64,000 bases of DNA from Bacillus_BD oryzisoli_A (GCF_043641075.1 NZ_JBHZRC010000001.1:186001-250000), one strand, 5' to 3'. Positions 43,646-51,718 are shown, counted from the first letter of the stretch. Numbers and translations: made by a program. Notes: generated from the letters alone by a model not told the origin.

Positions 43646-43781
43646 ATATAAAACCACCTTTTCATTTTGTAACGTTACGTCAATGATACTATTTAGAAAT
43701 GAAAATGGGGACAGTGTAGGGAATAATTTTGTTGGTTTAATATGAGATTTTTGATACATTATCATGGGAGGAGTTGATATT

Positions 43782-44642
43782 ATGATAAAATTACTGGCAC
43801 TTGATTTAGATGGGACCTTACTTGATAAAGGAAAATATATCAGTAAAAGGAATATTGATGCAATTCTAGCTGCGAAACAAAAGGGAATCGAAGTGGTCAT
43901 TGCAACAGGCCGGGCTAATTTTGACGCACAAAATCTGTTTAAAGATTTCCCATTTACTCCTTGGATCATCGGAACAAATGGAGCAACAATACATAATCCC
44001 AGTGGAGAATTATTTCATTCTGTACCATTGGAAAAGTCTCTTGCTATCTCAATGCTGAAGGTGCTCGAGGAGAACCATCTCTATTACGAGGCGTTTATCG
44101 AAGGGGAAATATGTGCACCACAATATGGTCAGAAACTTTTATTTGAAGAAATCGCACAATTAAAAAAGACTGAACCAGAAATAGATTTGGACCACTTTCA
44201 ATTGGAAGTAGAGATTCAATTTGGGCAATCTGAATTTCATTTTATTTCTTCTTATCAGAAATTAGTGGAAACAAACAGTGAAATTTATAATATTCTTGCG
44301 TATTCCTTTGATGAGGATAAGCTTAAGAATGGCTGGTCCCAATTTTCTGATATTCCCAATATAACAATTGTTCAATCAGGAGTTCATAATTTCCACCTCC
44401 AGCACAATCAAGCTTCAAAAGGGAATGCCTTAACAATCCTTGCCCGGAAGTTACAAATTGATTTAGTAGATTGTGCAGCAGTAGGGGATAATTATAATGA
44501 TTTGTCGATGTTAGAAATTGCCGGACTAAGTGCTGCGATGGGAAATGCAGATAAGGAAATTCAAGAGGTCTGTGACTTTGTAACGAAGTCTAATAATGAG
44601 GATGGAGTGGCATACTTTATCGAAGCATTTCTTAAGGATTAA
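43782..44642 (+). CDS. Cof-type HAD phosphatase
   Basis: 286-aa HAD hydrolase of subfamily IIB. Motif I is LDLDGTLLD, motif II lies in VIATGRA, motif III near HNQASKGNAL and motif IV is GDNYNDLSML. Such enzymes hydrolyse sugar phosphates, FMN or PLP; substrate unknown. GGGAGGAG precedes ATG 43782; the earlier ATG at 43764 lies before that site. Confidence 0.9.
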   Translation: MIKLLALDLDGTLLDKGKYISKRNIDAILAAKQKGIEVVIATGRANFDAQNLFKDFPFTPWIIGTNGATIHNPSGELFHSVPLEKSLAISMLKVLEENHLYYEAFIEGEICAPQYGQKLLFEEIAQLKKTEPEIDLDHFQLEVEIQFGQSEFHFISSYQKLVETNSEIYNILAYSFDEDKLKNGWSQFSDIPNITIVQSGVHNFHLQHNQASKGNALTILARKLQIDLVDCAAVGDNYNDLSMLEIAGLSAAMGNADKEIQEVCDFVTKSNNEDGVAYFIEAFLKD

Positions 44643-44653
44643 TATAAACGAAT

Positions 44654-44708
44654 AAAAAACAACCAACATCATTCTACATATTTATAAGGATGAAGTGGTT
44701 GTTTTTTA
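44654..44708 (+). terminator. Terminator after the HAD gene
   Basis: AAAAAACAACCA...TCATT pairs with GATGA...TGGTTGTTTTTT across a loop of about 15 nt. Confidence 0.8.
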
Positions 44709-44712
44709 TTGC

Positions 44713-44940
44713 TTAACTAGTAAAGTAATAATATATATCATATGGTTTGCTCTTAATAATGAAAAATTGAGGTTTTTCAGCATTTCGTTCATTCAGTTCA
44801 GAAAATAGCTGTTTATATTCTACTATAGAGAATTCTCCATAAATATAGCCTTTCTGAAGATAGTCTAGAAGTTCATTGACGTGTGACGGTTTCCGTTTCT
44901 TCTCTAATGTGTAACGATAAATGAGGTTTTCCAAAAGCAT
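44713..44940 (-). CDS. YppF-like small protein
   Basis: 75 aa. The segment VNELLDYLQKGYIYGEFSIVEY resembles the core of YppF-like Bacillus proteins, with a C-terminal extension ending in aromatic residues (YDIYYYFTS). GGGGGA precedes ATG 44940. Function unknown. Assignment to YppF rests on memory of the motif. Confidence 0.6.
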   Translation of the reverse strand: MLLENLIYRYTLEKKRKPSHVNELLDYLQKGYIYGEFSIVEYKQLFSELNERNAEKPQFFIIKSKPYDIYYYFTS

Positions 44941-45272
44941 GAATAATCCCCCGCTTTCTTTTTAAATAAGATGAATGATCCTGTATCCAAAAACAGTATA
45001 TCATGTAAAATTTGTTAAAATTATTTTTATAAAATTCAAACTTACGACACTTTTTTACAATATTATACGTCTGTTAGAGAGAGGGAATCCTGCATCTCCA
45101 TTGTTAATCAAAAGGTATATATAGTTATTGAGGAAAAATGTCGAATTTAATAGTAAATTTAATATTATGAAAACGACTAAATTTGGAATGGAGGAGGAAT
45201 ATATAGTGAATTTTGTAAAATTTTGTCCTAAATTTTCTTTATCATGGTAAAATGACTAAAGGAGGGGACTTT
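44941..45272. other. AT-rich intergenic stretch with a possible 14-residue leader ORF
   Basis: Mostly AT-rich with no gene of normal size. A GTG-started 14-codon frame (MNFVKFCPKFSLSW, 45206-45250) follows GGAGGAGG and ends 8 bp before the next gene's binding site. Confidence 0.4.
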
Positions 45273-45707
45273 ATGGGATTAAGAATCATATTAACAGCTT
45301 TACTTTTGTTTTCTTTGGCTGCATGTAGTTCAGCTAACCAGTCTTCGACAGAAGATAATAATAGTACTAGTGATGATAGCAGAGAATTGACAGATGAAGA
45401 ACAAAAATATATTGATTTTCTATTAGATGAGGACTACAAAGCCTTGATTTCCATGACTGAAAATCAAGAGTCTGAAATAAAAAAGGATTATTATCATCTT
45501 GCATCTGCACTACAGTTATTTGAAGAAGTGGAAAAAAGAAAAAAGGATTCTACTGCAACCAACGAAGAGCTTGAATTAAGGTATTCTACAGTGCTACAAA
45601 AGCTGCGGGTAGTGAAATATATTCCAACAGAGATTAGTGACAAAGTAAAAGAAGTAAAGAAATTATCACAATTTCAAAAAGATTTTTATGCGAATAAGCA
45701 GCTATAG
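45273..45707 (+). CDS. Small lipoprotein
   Basis: Predicted 144-aa lipoprotein: signal with lipobox LAACS (Cys about residue 18), a Ser/Asn/Asp-rich linker, then a helical charged domain (about 45-140). AAAGGAGGG lies just before ATG 45273; the earlier in-frame ATG at 45252 is less likely. No recognised family. Possibly envelope-stress or sporulation related, without evidence. Confidence 0.75.
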   Translation: MGLRIILTALLLFSLAACSSANQSSTEDNNSTSDDSRELTDEEQKYIDFLLDEDYKALISMTENQESEIKKDYYHLASALQLFEEVEKRKKDSTATNEELELRYSTVLQKLRVVKYIPTEISDKVKEVKKLSQFQKDFYANKQL

Positions 45708-45766
45708 AGAGAAAAGACTGCTAAATAATGCATTACCCTTACATAGCTGTTTAAAGAAAAAGATGC

Positions 45767-45796
45767 AATTTCCAATTAGAGAAACTGCATCTTTCT
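45767..45796. terminator. Hairpin between convergent genes
   Basis: AGATGCA...TTTC pairs with GAAA...TGCATCT with T/A-rich flanks on both sides. Confidence 0.6.
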
Positions 45797-45812
45797 TGTT
45801 AGATGGTATATT

Positions 45813-46541
45813 TTATAGTTGTATTTTTACATCCTGAAGTGTTAGATATTGTCCATCTGTAACGGTAATGTACATATCAGCCTGTACATTTTCATTTGTT
45901 ACTATACTTGTTAGCTGATGACTGCTGTCAGAGCTTACCTCTAAATATCCCATTCCAATCGCACTATCTAAAAGAACCTTATACTCTCCCGCTGCTATAT
46001 CCTGCCCAACTTTATACATTCCATTCTCATAAATACCATCTTTAGGTTTGACAGATGGGGCAGTTGCCACGGGATACATTTCTGCGTCCTGAAGCTTAAA
46101 ATATTCTCCGTCATGCAAGGTTACATATGTGTGTGCACCATTACTTAAATTTTCATTAAAGACGATACTTTCTAATTGTCCTGTACTATCCGATGCACTT
46201 TCAACATAGGCAAACCCTTTTGAAAATACGACATACTCACCGGCAGGAATATCTGTTCCTACCTTATAGGTTCCTTTTTTTATTTTTCCGCTTGCTTCAG
46301 CCTTTGCAGGTGGAGTCACGTCTTCAGCTTCTTCCTCTGGAGGTGCGTCAGGAGTCTCAGCTACATTCTCATTTTCCGTATCCACTGTTGCTTGATCAGC
46401 TGTATTCTTTGTTGTATCCTTGACAGCAGTGTCTGTACCTTCATCATTAAAGAAGGAAGGTAGGGCGATAATGATAATAAATGCTAGCAGCCATACCCAC
46501 CATTTCTTATAAAAAGGTTTGTTACCTCTTTCCTTTGCCAT
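45813..46541 (-). CDS. Membrane-anchored protein with two GxYKVGxDIPAGEY repeats
   Basis: 242 aa: a basic N-terminus, one membrane helix (about 13-30), an acidic Pro/Glu linker (about 32-82), then two similar beta domains (about 85-160 and 165-240) each opening GTYKVGTDIPAGEYVV or GMYKVGQDIAAGEYKV. This duplicated extracellular module is common in Firmicutes; its ligand is unknown. TAGGAGG precedes ATG 46541. Confidence 0.8.
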   Translation of the reverse strand: MAKERGNKPFYKKWWVWLLAFIIIIALPSFFNDEGTDTAVKDTTKNTADQATVDTENENVAETPDAPPEEEAEDVTPPAKAEASGKIKKGTYKVGTDIPAGEYVVFSKGFAYVESASDSTGQLESIVFNENLSNGAHTYVTLHDGEYFKLQDAEMYPVATAPSVKPKDGIYENGMYKVGQDIAAGEYKVLLDSAIGMGYLEVSSDSSHQLTSIVTNENVQADMYITVTDGQYLTLQDVKIQL

Positions 46542-46725
46542 GTAGATACCTCCTAATTTAATTGATACAGGCGTTATTCCATAGTCTGAACCTGCGAAAT
46601 CAATTCAATGCACTGCTTAGGTGAACAGGTATTGGAAATAAAATTAAATCAAGATTACAATATTTAGTTAATAAACTAAATGGTATGTATATATAATTAT
46701 GTCGAAAAATGTTATACGGAAATAA

Positions 46726-46754
46726 TTGAAAATGAAAGCGCTTTCTGATATGAT
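46726..46754 (+). promoter_or_regulatory. Sigma-A promoter with an embedded cre (CcpA) site
   Basis: TTGAAA (46726-46731), 17-bp spacer, TATGAT (46749-46754). The spacer contains TGAAAGCGCTTTCT (46733-46746), a near-perfect catabolite responsive element. CcpA bound there would block polymerase, so glucose repression is predicted. Confidence 0.8.
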
Positions 46755-46760
46755 TAATTT

Positions 46761-47015
46761 AGGTTGGATGGCACGCGTGGCCATCATCGTATTTAGCGTA
46801 GGCGGGGCTAAATACAGGGGATAGCTTTTGAAATCATCAATGGGTCATTACCTTTTATTGAATACTTTTAATAAAGAATGACAACTAGTCATTTGATAAC
46901 ATTTTGCGTATGACGTTCAAGAAAGCTGTCTCTATTATAAAAAAGGTTCTATTTAAAGAAAATTAGGTCATATTTGTAAAACCTATTCGAAAAATCGAAT
47001 AGGTTTTATTTTTTT
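46761..47015 (+). ncRNA. Candidate CcpA-repressed small RNA
   Basis: From the promoter at 46726-46754 a transcript of about 255 nt would run to the terminator at 46978-47015. Near its 5' end are a hairpin around GATGG / CCATC (46767-46785) and a perfect 9-bp stem GTATTTAGC / GCTAAATAC (46789-46797, 46807-46815) with a G-rich loop. No normal gene lies inside. Two 18-codon frames exist (46768-46824 and 46910-46966), neither with a clear ribosome binding site. I infer a regulatory RNA, perhaps a dual-function one. Confidence 0.55.
46978..47015 (+). terminator. Strong terminator of the candidate small RNA
   Basis: Perfect 13-bp stem AAAACCTATTCGA / TCGAATAGGTTTT with a 4-nt loop, then ATTTTTTT. 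Confidence 0.9.
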
Positions 47016-47067
47016 GCCTTATCCTCATTAGATAGCATGACCATTACCTTATTAAGTGCAGAAATAT

Positions 47068-47328
47068 ATGTGGAATATTAAAGATATACAAGAGGTAGAA
47101 TTATTGGCTGAAATGCCTGAAGTAACCATTAAATCAAATGGCTTTGCGACGGGGACCATTGCAAAGGGGATATTCCGTGTAAACGAATATGGCAGCAGTT
47201 TATTATTTATTCAAAAACAACCGCCATATCTTTATATAAAAGTAAAGAATCAGCCTATTTTTATTAATGGAGAATCCCCAGACGAGACTAGAGAGTGGTA
47301 TAACAAAGTAATAAGTAAGACTCATTAG
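47068..47328 (+). pseudogene. Fragment of a PH-like domain membrane protein gene
   Basis: The 86-residue product looks like the C-terminal half of a bacterial PH-like domain protein (LLFIQKQPPYLYIKVKNQPIFINGESPDETREWYNKV). Family members carry N-terminal membrane helices, which are absent here. An in-frame stop lies at 47053-47055 and there is no ribosome binding site before the GTG at 47056 or the ATG at 47068. I judge it a decayed remnant; a genuine short protein is not excluded. Confidence 0.6.
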
Positions 47329-47336
47329 GCCATCCA

Positions 47337-47501
47337 TTATCGGTATAGTTTCTGGTATTGTAGAATCAATTCATCAAGCTTTTGACTGACTGTAATCGTT
47401 TTAGCACTGTTGAAACCATGTTTTAAACCTGTTTCAATCAAAACTTTTCGATGTATTTCAATCATTGATTCAATGTTCTCTTGTCTATAAATAGTACTCA
47501 T
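47337..47501 (-). CDS. Spo0E-like aspartyl-phosphate phosphatase
   Basis: 54-aa helical hairpin of the Spo0E family, which dephosphorylates Spo0A~P and delays sporulation. The signature SQELDxxI appears as SQKLDELI near residue 39, with Lys in place of Glu. The first helix has ENIESMIEIHRKVLIETG. GAGGTT precedes ATG 47501. It is too short for many gene finders. Confidence 0.85.
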   Translation of the reverse strand: MSTIYRQENIESMIEIHRKVLIETGLKHGFNSAKTITVSQKLDELILQYQKLYR

Positions 47502-47713
47502 TGTATAACCTCTTTTTTTAAAATCAATATTTCCATTTTACAATTAAAGTCATTTAATTGTAAATTGGGATTTTCCATAGGTAACTATTTGGATTTTAGA
47601 TAGTATTTTTTTTCGTCAAGCGAGAGTTTTGCTTTTTCATTTTTGACTAACAGATGTCACCATATTAAAATTGAAATAGTAAGGAAATTTGAAGATAGCT
47701 GAGGGAATCGTAT

Positions 47714-48271
47714 ATGAAATTCGGATTTGATATTGATGATACATTGATTAATTTAAGGGAACATGCTTTTCACATTTATAATAAACAGTTAAACACAAAT
47801 ATATCTTTGGCTGATTATCATGCGCTAAAAAGAGTTGAGATTCATGAACCTTTTGGGTTAACCGATGATGAAGGGAAGGATATGTGGAATCGTACGCTGG
47901 AGGAAATTTATTATACAAATTGCCCGGCATTTCCTGACGCAGTAGAAACCCTTAATAAACTTGTAAGCGAAGGGCACGAAATCTACTATATTACATCAAG
48001 GCCAAAGGTACATGGTGAGCGCACAAAGGAATGGATGAAAAATCAGGGGTTTCCGGTACGTGATGATAGGTTTTTTTATGGAATGCAGGATGAAGAAAAG
48101 GTGGACATAATCAAACAATTAAAGCTGGATTATTACTTTGATGATAAGCCTGCAGTGTTAAATACTCTCTCTTCAGATTCGGTTAAGGTAATTGTAAAGG
48201 ATCAATCGTATAATCGTGATATCCCATTACCACGGCTGATAAACTGGAGCGACTTGCAACGAATATTATAA
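47714..48271 (+). CDS. HAD-type 5'(3')-nucleotidase (YqfW-like)
   Basis: 185-aa HAD protein of the NT5C-like group. Motif I is FDIDDTLIN, motif II is YYITSRP and the last acidic motif is YYFDDKPAVL. Likely a nucleotide or deoxynucleotide 5'-phosphatase. GAGGGAATC precedes ATG 47714. Ends at a terminator shared with the opposing small gene. Confidence 0.85.
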   Translation: MKFGFDIDDTLINLREHAFHIYNKQLNTNISLADYHALKRVEIHEPFGLTDDEGKDMWNRTLEEIYYTNCPAFPDAVETLNKLVSEGHEIYYITSRPKVHGERTKEWMKNQGFPVRDDRFFYGMQDEEKVDIIKQLKLDYYFDDKPAVLNTLSSDSVKVIVKDQSYNRDIPLPRLINWSDLQRIL

Positions 48272-48285
48272 ATTGAAGAAAAAGA

Positions 48286-48320
48286 AAAATCCGCAATTTA
48301 TTTTGCGGATTTTTCTTTTT
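48286..48320. terminator. Bidirectional terminator
   Basis: AAAAATCCGC / GCGGATTTTT with a 10-nt loop, A-rich on the left and T-rich on the right. It overlaps the 3' end of the opposing small gene. Confidence 0.85.
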
Positions 48321-48438
48321 CTTCGGCACAATCAAAACATAGAGTCTCCATTTCATCTGTATATACACCAGTAAAAAAACCATCTAAACAATAAATGTCT
48401 TTACCGCACTTACAGCAGGTGCTGACAAGTTCCCTCAT
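48298..48438 (-). CDS. Small Cys-rich protein, probable zinc finger
   Basis: 46 aa with CCKCG near residue 8, Cys at 17 and CFDC near 34, fitting a single zinc ribbon. The C-terminus is charged (EEKEKSAK) and coded within the terminator hairpin. The binding site before ATG 48438 is weak (GGGGCTATTAATC). Function unknown. One of three tiny Cys-rich proteins in the window. Confidence 0.6.
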   Translation of the reverse strand: MRELVSTCCKCGKDIYCLDGFFTGVYTDEMETLCFDCAEEKEKSAK

Positions 48439-48629
48439 GATTAATAGCCCCTTTTCATTTTATTTTGAAAGCCTTTTATACTAATTCTTCAATTAGAACA
48501 ATAAACCCTACATAACGGAGCTACATTTATTTGGTGTTACCACTCGAAAAGTGAATCACATAGTTTATAAAGATTTGGAAAGGATAGGAGTGATGTATCA
48601 TCTTTTTAAATAATTAGGAGGTTTGTTAA

Positions 48630-48815
48630 ATGGGAGAACAGTGGGCAGAACTGTCGGGAGATAAAAGACAGCAGTTTGCTGAACAAATTTTCCAAGAAAT
48701 GCAGGAGGGCTATTATCAATCCTCGATGGCATTTTGTCAGGAATTGTCCAAAGAATTGGAAGGATCAATTCAAACCTTAGACATCTCTGTAAAGCAAAAA
48801 AAATTATATGATTAA
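48630..48815 (+). CDS. Small protein, paralogue of the one at 49377
   Basis: 61 aa, helical and acidic-amphipathic. RQQFAEQIFQEMQEG aligns with RQQLAEYIFHESQEG of the gene at 49377, and similarity continues to the C-terminal VKQKK versus LKQKN. AGGAGG precedes ATG 48630. No recognised family. It converges with the DUF1992 gene. Confidence 0.72.
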   Translation: MGEQWAELSGDKRQQFAEQIFQEMQEGYYQSSMAFCQELSKELEGSIQTLDISVKQKKLYD

Positions 48816-48830
48816 GCTGAAAAAGTGAAG

Positions 48831-48863
48831 GCGGGGAGTTGGAATATAGGAAAAAACTCCCCA
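48831..48863. terminator. Hairpin between convergent genes
   Basis: GGGGAGTT / AACTCCCC stem with a 14-nt loop; no strong T run. Confidence 0.5.
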
Positions 48864-48869
48864 TCGTTG

Positions 48870-49226
48870 TTAATTGAATAATTTATTATAAATCTTATTT
48901 GTATATTCAATAAATTTCGAATTGGATCGTAGTTTACGATCGACAACAAGCTCATCGAATTCTATTCTTTTTTGGTAATCCCCTTTATCCAGTCCTTCTG
49001 TTGCTGTATTGAGTAAATCTTCAAACGTGATGGCTGAATTTTTTTTATTCTTTTGTTCAGAAAGATAGCCAGCATTCTTTAACATGCGGTAGCCCATTTT
49101 TAATTCCGGTGATAATCCAGGTAAGTCATCTGAATAATCAAGTGGCTCTCCCATGCCGGGCAGGTCGTCAAAATCTCCGTTATCAATTGCCTTTTTGATT
49201 TTTTCTTCAACAAAGTAATAATACAT
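48870..49226 (-). CDS. DUF1992 protein (DnaJC28-like conserved domain)
   Basis: 118 aa. The N-terminal EEKIKKAIDNGDFDDLPGMG followed by LDYSDD is the DUF1992 signature shared by bacterial YhdN-like proteins and eukaryotic DNAJC28; no J domain is present. Function unknown. AGGGGA precedes ATG 49226. It sits between two paralogous small genes on the opposite strand. Confidence 0.88.
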   Translation of the reverse strand: MYYYFVEEKIKKAIDNGDFDDLPGMGEPLDYSDDLPGLSPELKMGYRMLKNAGYLSEQKNKKNSAITFEDLLNTATEGLDKGDYQKRIEFDELVVDRKLRSNSKFIEYTNKIYNKLFN

Positions 49227-49376
49227 GTGAATCCCCTTTATCTGTGTAATTCATTTAAACAGTTACTAGTGTATCAGTATTTTTATGTTAAGTAAGATAT
49301 TTTTGATTTATAGTAAGTAGATGTATAACAAAATGAAGAAGGCCCAAAATAAAAAATAATGTATGTGGAGGGTAAA

Positions 49377-49589
49377 ATGGACAACAATCAAATGATTGCA
49401 TTAGAAGAAAGTAATAAAATGGAACATTATCGACAGCAGCTAGCGGAGTATATATTTCATGAATCACAAGAAGGAGAGCATGTATCTTCTAGCTCGTTAT
49501 ACAAGGCTGTTTCCCATGAGATAAGTAATATCTCTGACAAGGGTATTGAGATTATACTAAAGCAAAAAAACAAGGAAGCTTTTGAATAA
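49377..49589 (+). CDS. Small protein, paralogue of the one at 48630
   Basis: 70 aa, helical; RQQLAEYIFHESQEGEHVSSS is the region shared with the product of 48630. GGAGGG precedes ATG 49377 at four bases; the ATG at 49359 precedes that site. No recognised family. A terminator follows. Confidence 0.72.
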   Translation: MDNNQMIALEESNKMEHYRQQLAEYIFHESQEGEHVSSSSLYKAVSHEISNISDKGIEIILKQKNKEAFE

Positions 49590-49618
49590 GAACAAACACA
49601 ACAAAATTAGATTGAAGG

Positions 49619-49656
49619 AAAGCCAGGAACTTTTTAGCAGCCCTGGCTTACTTTTG
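49619..49656 (+). terminator. Terminator after the small paralogue
   Basis: AGCCAGG / CCTGGCT stem with a 14-nt loop and ACTTTTGT. Confidence 0.65.
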
Positions 49657-49702
49657 TATGGTATATAGAAGTTCAATGATTACAACTTGAATAAATGTTC
49701 AA

Positions 49703-49879
49703 TTAGCCATCAACTAGATTAGCATATGATTCAGAAATATCTTTAAATTCGCCTTCAGTTACAACGAAACCAGGGTTTTCATCCCAACAGTCAGCATGTG
49801 TTACTTTGCTAAAAATATCTAATACGACTTGATCATCCTCTTTAAATACTGCTTGGCATTTACTGCAAGTGTCTTTCAT
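49703..49879 (-). CDS. Small zinc-finger-like protein
   Basis: 58 aa: CSKC near residue 5, then VTHADCW with His and Cys near 28-31, a His/Cys arrangement able to bind one metal. The rest is acidic. AGAGGG precedes ATG 49879. Function unknown; I do not recognise a named family. Confidence 0.68.
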   Translation of the reverse strand: MKDTCSKCQAVFKEDDQVVLDIFSKVTHADCWDENPGFVVTEGEFKDISESYANLVDG

Positions 49880-50419
49880 TTTCCATTCCCTCTTTCTTTT
49901 GTATTCGAGATTATTCTATCATGAAAGTGCTTACAAAAAATTGAAGAATTAATGAAATTAATATAAGCATAATAAAAAAGATAGAAAATGGGGTGTTTTT
50001 ATCACCAAACTCTACAAAGAAAAGGGAATATTCAACTTAAAAGACAAGAGTAAATGTGAAAAATATGTGTCTAAAATAGCATTCCCATGAATGAAATGTG
50101 AAATTAATGTGAAAAAAGTGTGAGGTATTATTTCATTAATAGACTTATTTAATTAAAAACTATATAGATAGTGTTATATATAAAAACTATGATTATAGTG
50201 GTATTTTACACTACAATATAAATAAAAGAAAGGATTTTAATGAAAAAATAAAGAAAAATTTTATATCTATTAATGTAAGGGGAGTTTGTACTATTTGCAC
50301 TGAAAAGAAAGGGGAATGGGTAGGGTTTATTATTATTTGCGAAAAACGAATACAGCTTTTTAAAATTGAAAAGATATTTATGAATCAAACGATTATGAAA
50401 GAAAATGATGGAGGAAAAA
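49880..50419. other. AT-rich intergenic stretch
   Basis: About 540 bases of very AT-rich sequence with no supported gene on either strand. It contains several GTGAAA/GTGTGA-like words near 50052-50130 without a regular period. No clear terminator or promoter pair. Confidence 0.5.
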
Positions 50420-50989
50420 ATGGTCTTGGAATTTATAACTGTCGACCACTGGGATGAAGGAATTTGGGAAGTTTGGTGTCCAATTTATGAACAGGCATTT
50501 GGAATGAAGAAAGGAAAACAAAAAGAGATAATTCGTAATATGTTTTATAAACATCAGTGTTATTTTCATATCGGGAAAGAGCAATCAGTTGTAACTGCTA
50601 TAGCGTTAACAGGAAAGCTTTCTAATCTACCGGTGCTGATTATTGATTATCTTGCAGTCAGTGAGGGAGGAAGAAAAAAAGGATTCGGTCAAGCGTTTTT
50701 TCAATATATCAAAGACTGGGCGATTGAAAAAGGGAAATTTGCTGGGATTGTAATAGAAGTTGAAGCAGAAAAGACGTTTGAAAATGAAGAGCGTATCCTT
50801 TTTTGGATAAAATGCGGCTTTATCAAAACGGAATATATTCATCATTATAAAGTTGTTCCAGAGCCATACCGGGCAATGTATATGAAATTAAAGCCAGATG
50901 CGATAATTCCAGATCTTGGTGAAGAATGGTTTCAACATATTGGACACTTTCATCGTCAATCCTTTAAAGGGATGAAGAATAGATTGTGA
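50420..50989 (+). CDS. GNAT family acetyltransferase
   Basis: 189 aa. The acetyl-CoA-binding region is IIDYLAVSEGGRKKGFGQAFFQYIKDW (R/Q-x-x-G-x-G/A type), followed by FENEERILFWIKCGF. Substrate unknown. ATG 50420 is preferred over 50405 because ATGGAGG lies between them and serves as the binding site. Confidence 0.82.
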   Translation: MVLEFITVDHWDEGIWEVWCPIYEQAFGMKKGKQKEIIRNMFYKHQCYFHIGKEQSVVTAIALTGKLSNLPVLIIDYLAVSEGGRKKGFGQAFFQYIKDWAIEKGKFAGIVIEVEAEKTFENEERILFWIKCGFIKTEYIHHYKVVPEPYRAMYMKLKPDAIIPDLGEEWFQHIGHFHRQSFKGMKNRL

Positions 50990-50997
50990 TAAGAGCA

Positions 50998-51030
50998 GAA
51001 AACCACACGCATTCACAGTGTGGTTTGTAT
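50998..51030. terminator. Bidirectional hairpin between convergent genes
   Basis: AAACCACAC / GTGTGGTTT stem with a 9-nt loop. Confidence 0.7.
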
Positions 51031-51049
51031 TATGGATTATTTAGTCACA

Positions 51050-51718
51050 TTACTGTACTTCATTTAGATCAAATGAAATCACTCGGTTTGTTTTTGGGTC
51101 ATACCAAACATTTCCTTGTATCTTCATCGTTTCATGTGCTGACTTTAACACAAATTCATAGCTTTGCTTTGTTCGATTTGCGGATTCTTCTGTTTTTCCA
51201 ATGTATTGATAATCTGTTACACGATAACCAGGATATGCAGCCTGGGTGATGGTTAATAAATATTTTCCCCATTCCTCTTGCTCTACTTCAGGTGATGGAG
51301 TGATTTCAACATTTATTACCCCTATACTTGGCTTTGATCCAAGTGCTTCAAAGGCTTTTCTGTGGAGATTGATTTTATTAACTGGGTACCCTTTTACCTG
51401 ATCAACCACCTTAACCAATATTTCCTTTTGAGTTGAAAGATTACGTATTTTAAGCGTTTGACCACAGCGATAAGGAGAATTTAAACCAACTGATACGGTC
51501 ATAAATTCATTATCTGACCAAGGAATATTACATTGTGTTACAGGTCCTCCATCTGTCCAAGAAGCCTGACCTTGTACAGGCTGTTGACGGTATTGCTGAT
51601 ATGGGGCAAGAGGATAACTCCTGCTATATTCGTATGGATATTGAAATGGATAAACAGGCCTGTGGTAATAATTCGAAGGGAGTTGGTTTGGGACGTAATA
51701 AGAATGTCTTGGAAACAT
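51050..51718 (-). CDS. Double-psi beta-barrel (RlpA-like) protein with DUF3889 C-terminus
   Basis: 222 aa. The N-terminal 50 residues are Tyr/Pro/Gln-rich (YYHRPVYPFQYPYEYSRSYP), a coat- or surface-like composition without a signal peptide. A double-psi beta-barrel follows (about 70-140: GQTLKIRNLSTQKEILVKVVD, with FEALGSKPSIGVINVEI). The C-terminal part (about 150-222: AYPGYRVTDYQYIG, NVWYDPKTNRVISFDL) matches DUF3889. Likely a wall- or spore-surface protein. GAGGAGG precedes ATG 51718. Confidence 0.78.
   Translation of the reverse strand: MFPRHSYYVPNQLPSNYYHRPVYPFQYPYEYSRSYPLAPYQQYRQQPVQGQASWTDGGPVTQCNIPWSDNEFMTVSVGLNSPYRCGQTLKIRNLSTQKEILVKVVDQVKGYPVNKINLHRKAFEALGSKPSIGVINVEITPSPEVEQEEWGKYLLTITQAAYPGYRVTDYQYIGKTEESANRTKQSYEFVLKSAHETMKIQGNVWYDPKTNRVISFDLNEVQ

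Noticed and set aside
50206..50388. Minus-strand 60-codon frame in the AT-rich gap
   Set aside because: Composition is what AT-rich non-coding sequence gives (Phe, Lys, Asn, Tyr) and it lacks a binding site.
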